The notes under the pieces were generated by a model. That model was not told the origin of the DNA. It was given only the letters and a program-made list of their open reading frames with translations, and searched no databases. From assembly GCF_030287445.1 (NCBI RefSeq), contig NZ_JASVWB010000002.1:868001-932000 (forward strand): 64,000 nucleotides of DNA. Direction: 5' to 3'. Source of the stretch: Streptomyces sp. ALI-76-A (GTDB lineage: Bacteria > Actinomycetota > Actinomycetes > Streptomycetales > Streptomycetaceae). A program made the translations under genes and the position numbers. How positions within the stretch are numbered: position 1 is the stretch's first letter; every line of letters starts with the position of its first letter. Below are positions 61,087 to 64,000 of the stretch, piece by piece.

Positions 61087-62208
61087 TCAGGCGTGCGCGG
61101 GGACGGACTCGGCCTCGGCGTCGGGGAGCCGGGCTTCCAGCTCCCGCACAAGGGGCAGCACGCGGCTGCCGAAGTACTGGACCTCCTCGTGGTAGTGGAG
61201 GAAGCCGAGGAGCAGGAGGTCGACGCCGAGCTTCTTGTAGGCGACGATCCGCTCGGCGATCTGCTCGGGCGTGCCGATGAGTCCGGTGCGGAAGCCGTCG
61301 TTGTACTGGACCAGGTCCTCGAAGGTGGAGTCCTGCCACATGCCCTTGCCGTCGGCGGTGGACCGGCCCGCCTGTTTCACGGCCGCGCCGAAGCCCTCGA
61401 CGGCCTCGGTGTCGGCCTTGGCGACGATCTCGCGGAGCGTGTCGCGGGCCTCGGCCTCGGTGTCGCGGGCGATGAGAAAGCCGTTGAGGCCGAACTTGGG
61501 TGCCTTGCGGCCGACTTCGGCGGCGGACCTGCGGACGTCCGCGAGCTGCTCGCTCACCCCGTCGAAGTCCTTGCCGTTGGAGAAGTACCAGTCGGAGACC
61601 CGGCCGGCCATGGCGCGGGCGGCGGTGGAGTTGCCGCCCTGGAAGATCTCGGGGTGCGGGCGCTCGGGCGTGTTCAGCGGCTTGGGCTTGAGGGAGAAGT
61701 CCCGCAACCGGTAGAAGTCACCGGCGAGTTCGGCGTGGTCCTCGGTCCAGATCCGGCGCAGGGCGCGGATGAACTCCTCGGAGCGGCGGTAGCGTTCGTC
61801 GTGCTCCAGCCAGGGCTCGCCGAGGGCGGTGAACTCGCCCTTGAACCAGCCGGAGACGACGTTGACGGCGAAGCGGCCGTGGGACAGGTGGTCGGCGGTG
61901 GCGCCGAGTTTGGCGAGGACGCCGGGATGCCACAGCCCGGGATGGACGGCGGCGATGACCTTCAGGCGCTCGGTCGCCAGGAGCAGGGCGAGGCTGAAGC
62001 TGGTCGACTCGTGCTGGAACTCGGCGCCGTAGCTGGCCATGTAGCGGACCTGGCTGAGCGCGTAGTCGAAGCCGTTGTTCTCGGCGAGGACGGCGAGTTC
62101 ACGGTTGTATTCGTACCCCCAGTCGGTGCGCTGCTCGATCCTGCTGGTGACCAGGCCACCGCTGACATTGGGGACCCAATAGGCGAATTTCACGGGCGCT
62201 GCGGGCAT
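61087..62208 (-). CDS. sfnG: Dimethylsulfone monooxygenase
   Basis: A 373-residue LLM-class FMNH2-dependent oxygenase of the SfnG group. KFAYWVPNVSGGLVTSRIEQ and RTDWGYEYN, GFDYALSQVRYMASYGAE, VHPGLWHPGVLAKLGATADH and RFAVNVVSGWFKGEFTALG match SfnG closely. It converts dimethylsulfone to methanesulfinate, which SsuD-type enzymes can use further. ATG 62208 has AGGAG seven bases upstream. It is the first large gene of the operon; a Cys-Cys leader peptide lies 251 bp upstream. Confidence 0.93.
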   Translation of the reverse strand: MPAAPVKFAYWVPNVSGGLVTSRIEQRTDWGYEYNRELAVLAENNGFDYALSQVRYMASYGAEFQHESTSFSLALLLATERLKVIAAVHPGLWHPGVLAKLGATADHLSHGRFAVNVVSGWFKGEFTALGEPWLEHDERYRRSEEFIRALRRIWTEDHAELAGDFYRLRDFSLKPKPLNTPERPHPEIFQGGNSTAARAMAGRVSDWYFSNGKDFDGVSEQLADVRRSAAEVGRKAPKFGLNGFLIARDTEAEARDTLREIVAKADTEAVEGFGAAVKQAGRSTADGKGMWQDSTFEDLVQYNDGFRTGLIGTPEQIAERIVAYKKLGVDLLLLGFLHYHEEVQYFGSRVLPLVRELEARLPDAEAESVPAHA

Positions 62209-62275
62209 GCGGAACTCCTGTTGCGGAATGCGCGGGGAATTTCGGGAACGCCGAATCGAAAGGGCGCGGGAACCG

Positions 62276-62389
62276 CTGGATCCGGATGGGCGGTCCCGCA
62301 TCGGGATCAGTGGTCCTGGATCCGGATCGATGACTCCGCATTCAGACGGAGGTCGCCGGATTCAGACGGTGCTCGCGTGATTCGGGCGG
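62276..62389. repeat. Short direct repeats in the sulfur-operon leader
   Basis: CTGGATCCGGAT occurs at 62276-62287 and 62316-62327. ATTCAGACGG occurs at 62340 and 62360, with a weaker copy ATTCGGGCGG at 62380, giving an exact 20-bp spacing. They lie between the leader peptide stop and sfnG and may be regulator sites or RNA-structure elements. Confidence 0.6.
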
Positions 62390-62459
62390 TGAAGGGAGAA
62401 CGCGGCAGGCTTCTGCGCCGGGTCAGGGCGACAGGGCGGGCGCGGAGAAGGGCGGCGGA

Positions 62460-62543
62460 TCAGGCCGCGGCGCAACAGGAGGCGCTGGAGACGCGCGCGA
62501 GGTCGACATGGCGTCGCCGCGTGAGGTCCAGTCGCATCTTCAT
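62460..62543 (-). CDS. Putative cysteine-responsive leader peptide
   Basis: A 27-codon gene: starts MKMRLDLTRRRHVDLARV and ends SSASCCAAA before a TGA at 62460. Short Streptomyces and Mycobacterium leader peptides with an RRHVDLxRV core and a cysteine run occur upstream of sulfur-assimilation genes; ribosome stalling at the Cys codons when Cys-tRNA is scarce is known to couple such uORFs to downstream expression. Here it sits 251 bp upstream of sfnG on the same strand. A second ATG two codons in may be used. No strong ribosome-binding site is seen. Confidence 0.82.
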   Translation of the reverse strand: MKMRLDLTRRRHVDLARVSSASCCAAA

Positions 62544-62681
62544 GCCGTCGATGGTGGCAGTCGGCGATGCGGGCCGTCAAGGAAAACCCGACCGGTCTCG
62601 TATCCCGGACCATGGAAATTCACGAACGTGTGACAGGGAAACCCTTGAACGGGCCGCGAATCGACCCGCATTCTGCTTCGC

Positions 62682-63605
62682 GTGCGTACCGAACAGCTGG
62701 AATACATCACGGCGGTCACCCGGCTCGGTTCCCTGCGCCGGGCGGCGGACGAACTACGCCTGTCGCAACCCGCGTTGAGCGAGACCGTGCGCAATCTGGA
62801 GCGGGAGCTGGGAGTGGACCTGCTGGAGCGCAAACGGTCCGGGGCGACGATGAGCGCGGCGGGCCGTGAGCTGCTGCCGTACATCGTGCACGTCCTGGAG
62901 GCGGTGGACCGGCTGCGGGCCGCGGCGGGCGAGCAGCACCGCATCAGCCGCATGGTGCGCGTCGGCACGGTGAACGCGGCGACCGTGCCCCTGCTCGTGC
63001 CGGTGGTGCGGGAGTTCCGCGCGGCGCACCCGGTCACCCAGGTCGAGGTGGTCGGCGCGCAACAGACGGACATCCACCGGGCGTTGTCCGAGGGCGGTCT
63101 CGACCTCGGTCTGGTCAACCAGCTGGACGGCGACGACGTGCCCGCGGGCTTCGAGTCGACGCGGCTGCTCTGCGGGCGGCCCGTGGTGTGCGTACGCCCC
63201 GACAGCCCGCTCGCCTCCCGGGCCTCGGTGACGGTGGACGACCTGCTCGCCGAGCCCTTGATCGCGATGCGCTCCGGTTACGTCATGCACCGCTATGTGC
63301 ACCGGCTCCTGGACGGCCGCGCCCCGTCGTTCTCGTACTCCACCGACGGCGCCGAGATGGGCAAGCTGATGGTCGCCGAGGGGCTCGGGGCGACGGTCCT
63401 GCCGGACTTCAGTGTGATCGACGACCCCTTGGAGAGGCTCGGCACCATCACCTACCGGCCTCTGGCGGACGATGCGACCAGGGTGCTGCTGATGCTTCAG
63501 CGCCGCCGTGCCGAGTCGGTGCCGCGAGCGGCGCAGGATCTGTACGAGGGCTTCGTACGCCGGGCCCGGGAGCTCTCGGCGGCGGAGGGTGCGGACGCCC
63601 GGTGA
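62682..63605 (+). CDS. LysR-family regulator of the sulfur operon
   Basis: A 307-residue LysR-type regulator. The HTH is MRTEQLEYITAVTRLGSLRR with AADELRLSQPALSETVRNLE, and the effector domain begins VRVGTVNAATVPLLVPVV. Divergence from the leader-sfnG operon strongly suggests it controls that operon, in the manner of CysB/Cbl/SsuR in other bacteria, perhaps sensing sulfate-derived metabolites. The GTG at 62682 was chosen. TCAC-N6-GTGA at 62620-62633 is a weak operator candidate. A hairpin follows the stop. Confidence 0.92.
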   Translation: MRTEQLEYITAVTRLGSLRRAADELRLSQPALSETVRNLERELGVDLLERKRSGATMSAAGRELLPYIVHVLEAVDRLRAAAGEQHRISRMVRVGTVNAATVPLLVPVVREFRAAHPVTQVEVVGAQQTDIHRALSEGGLDLGLVNQLDGDDVPAGFESTRLLCGRPVVCVRPDSPLASRASVTVDDLLAEPLIAMRSGYVMHRYVHRLLDGRAPSFSYSTDGAEMGKLMVAEGLGATVLPDFSVIDDPLERLGTITYRPLADDATRVLLMLQRRRAESVPRAAQDLYEGFVRRARELSAAEGADAR

Positions 63606-63622
63606 GTGCCGACCTGTGAGGC

Positions 63623-63643
63623 ACCCGGTGACGGACACCGGGT
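63623..63643 (+). terminator. Hairpin after the LysR gene
   Basis: ACCCGGTG-ACGGA-CACCGGGT has perfect 8-bp arms and a 5-base loop, 18 bp after the stop. It is followed by TCACT and not by a T-run, as often in Streptomyces. Confidence 0.65.
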
Positions 63644-64000
63644 TCACTCGTCCGCAGCCCTGACTGTTCGGTCGGGGCTCCCCGGGCCCACGACCCCGAC
63701 ATGGGCGGACGTGCGCGAGGCGAGGCGGTGTGACGGACCTGGTGTCCACGAACCCGGCCACCGACACCGGTCGCGCCGCGGCCTGGTCCTGCGACCGCTC
63801 TCCCCGCAGGGGGCGTCGAGGACCAGGCTCATCTTCCGCGCCGGACTCGGCGACGGGTTTCCGGTGCGTCCAGGGCGTCCGGTGCGTTCGGTCGCCGGTG
63901 CGTCCGGGGCGTCCGGTCGCCGGGGCGTCGCCCGCCGGCCCGCTGGTACGACCTCGCAGCCCGTGGCACCGGACAGCCCGGACCGCCCTGCGGTCACCGT
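63644..64000. other. Gene-free right end of the window
   Basis: I see no believable gene. A minus-strand open frame of 117 codons covers the stretch but its composition is low-complexity. The part 63870-63940 has short imperfect repeats of GCGTCCGG and GGTCGCCGG. A gene may begin beyond the edge. Confidence 0.5.

Noticed and set aside
61041..61151. Longer start for the DszC-like gene at 61151
   Set aside because: It would overlap sfnG and add a Pro-rich stretch absent from the family.
63644..63997. Minus-strand 117-codon gene at the right edge
   Set aside because: Low-complexity Arg/Pro/Gly product with repeats and no motif or clear ribosome-binding site.

Overview
The window is high-GC (well over 70 percent by eye) actinobacterial DNA, almost certainly from a Streptomyces chromosome. 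It carries a melC1-melC2 tyrosinase pair, a clpP3-clpP4-popR type locus, an SsgA-family sporulation protein, a streptophobe-type membrane protein, a sigma-B/F-type sigma factor, a GH19 chitinase with DasR-like sites, GTG and TTG starts, and only two TTA codons that I could find inside genes. There is no rRNA, tRNA, CRISPR array or polyketide/NRPS cluster in it. The content is that of a chromosome arm: regulators, stress proteins, secreted hydrolases, and several decayed or mobile pieces.

Layout. 0-5.4 kb: a TetR regulator coupled to a cut-off FAD oxidoreductase, an AlkB-like dioxygenase, a 26-bp minisatellite, a metallo-beta-lactamase-fold hydrolase, a DUF4032 kinase-fold protein, a tandem UspA protein and a VOC protein. 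5.5-9.1 kb: a translationally coupled three-gene unit (REC/glutaredoxin-like/thioredoxin-reductase fusion, cyclic-nucleotide-domain histidine kinase, UBP-type zinc finger). 9.2-16.7 kb: a large LuxR-type ATPase regulator, an SGNH hydrolase, a decayed serine hydrolase, a TerD-CAP-CAP protein and an AIM24 protein. 16.8-21 kb: a TPR protein coupled to a polyprenyl synthase, then a membrane pseudokinase. 21-27.4 kb: an F420/LLM enzyme, an intact IS481 element with a 6-bp target duplication, a helical unknown protein, an SsgA-like protein, small stress-like genes and an aldo/keto reductase.

27.7-34.5 kb: a flavin monooxygenase, melC1-melC2, an SRPBCC protein behind a sigma-B-type promoter, RNase H, VOC proteins, an SGNH lipoprotein with a TTA codon, and an aminoglycoside-phosphotransferase remnant. 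34.6-39.2 kb: ClpP3, a ClpP4 lacking its catalytic His, a PopR-like regulator ending in LAA, a methyltransferase, and a sigma factor facing an anti-sigma-type ATPase, both behind sigma-B-type promoters. 39.2-46.4 kb: membrane proteins and an FHA-FHA-ABC transporter / SH3-like / Ser-Thr kinase operon. 46.8-55.7 kb: small enzymes, LysR/aldo-keto pair, adenosine deaminase, a 46-bp hairpin repeat, dienelactone hydrolase, maltokinase-cap protein and chitinase. 55.7-63.6 kb: an organosulfur operon (sfnG, DszC-like, FMN reductase, sfnB, ssuD) preceded by a 27-residue Cys-Cys leader peptide and faced by a LysR regulator.

How the genes work together. The best-supported functional units are the sulfur-scavenging operon with its likely cysteine-responsive leader, the ClpP3/ClpP4/PopR circuit, the sigma/ATPase pair with shared promoters, and the coupled redox-signalling trio. 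The trio is the strongest candidate for a poorly described system. Start sites were chosen from ribosome-binding sites, overlaps and family length; homology statements are by recognition, not by search.
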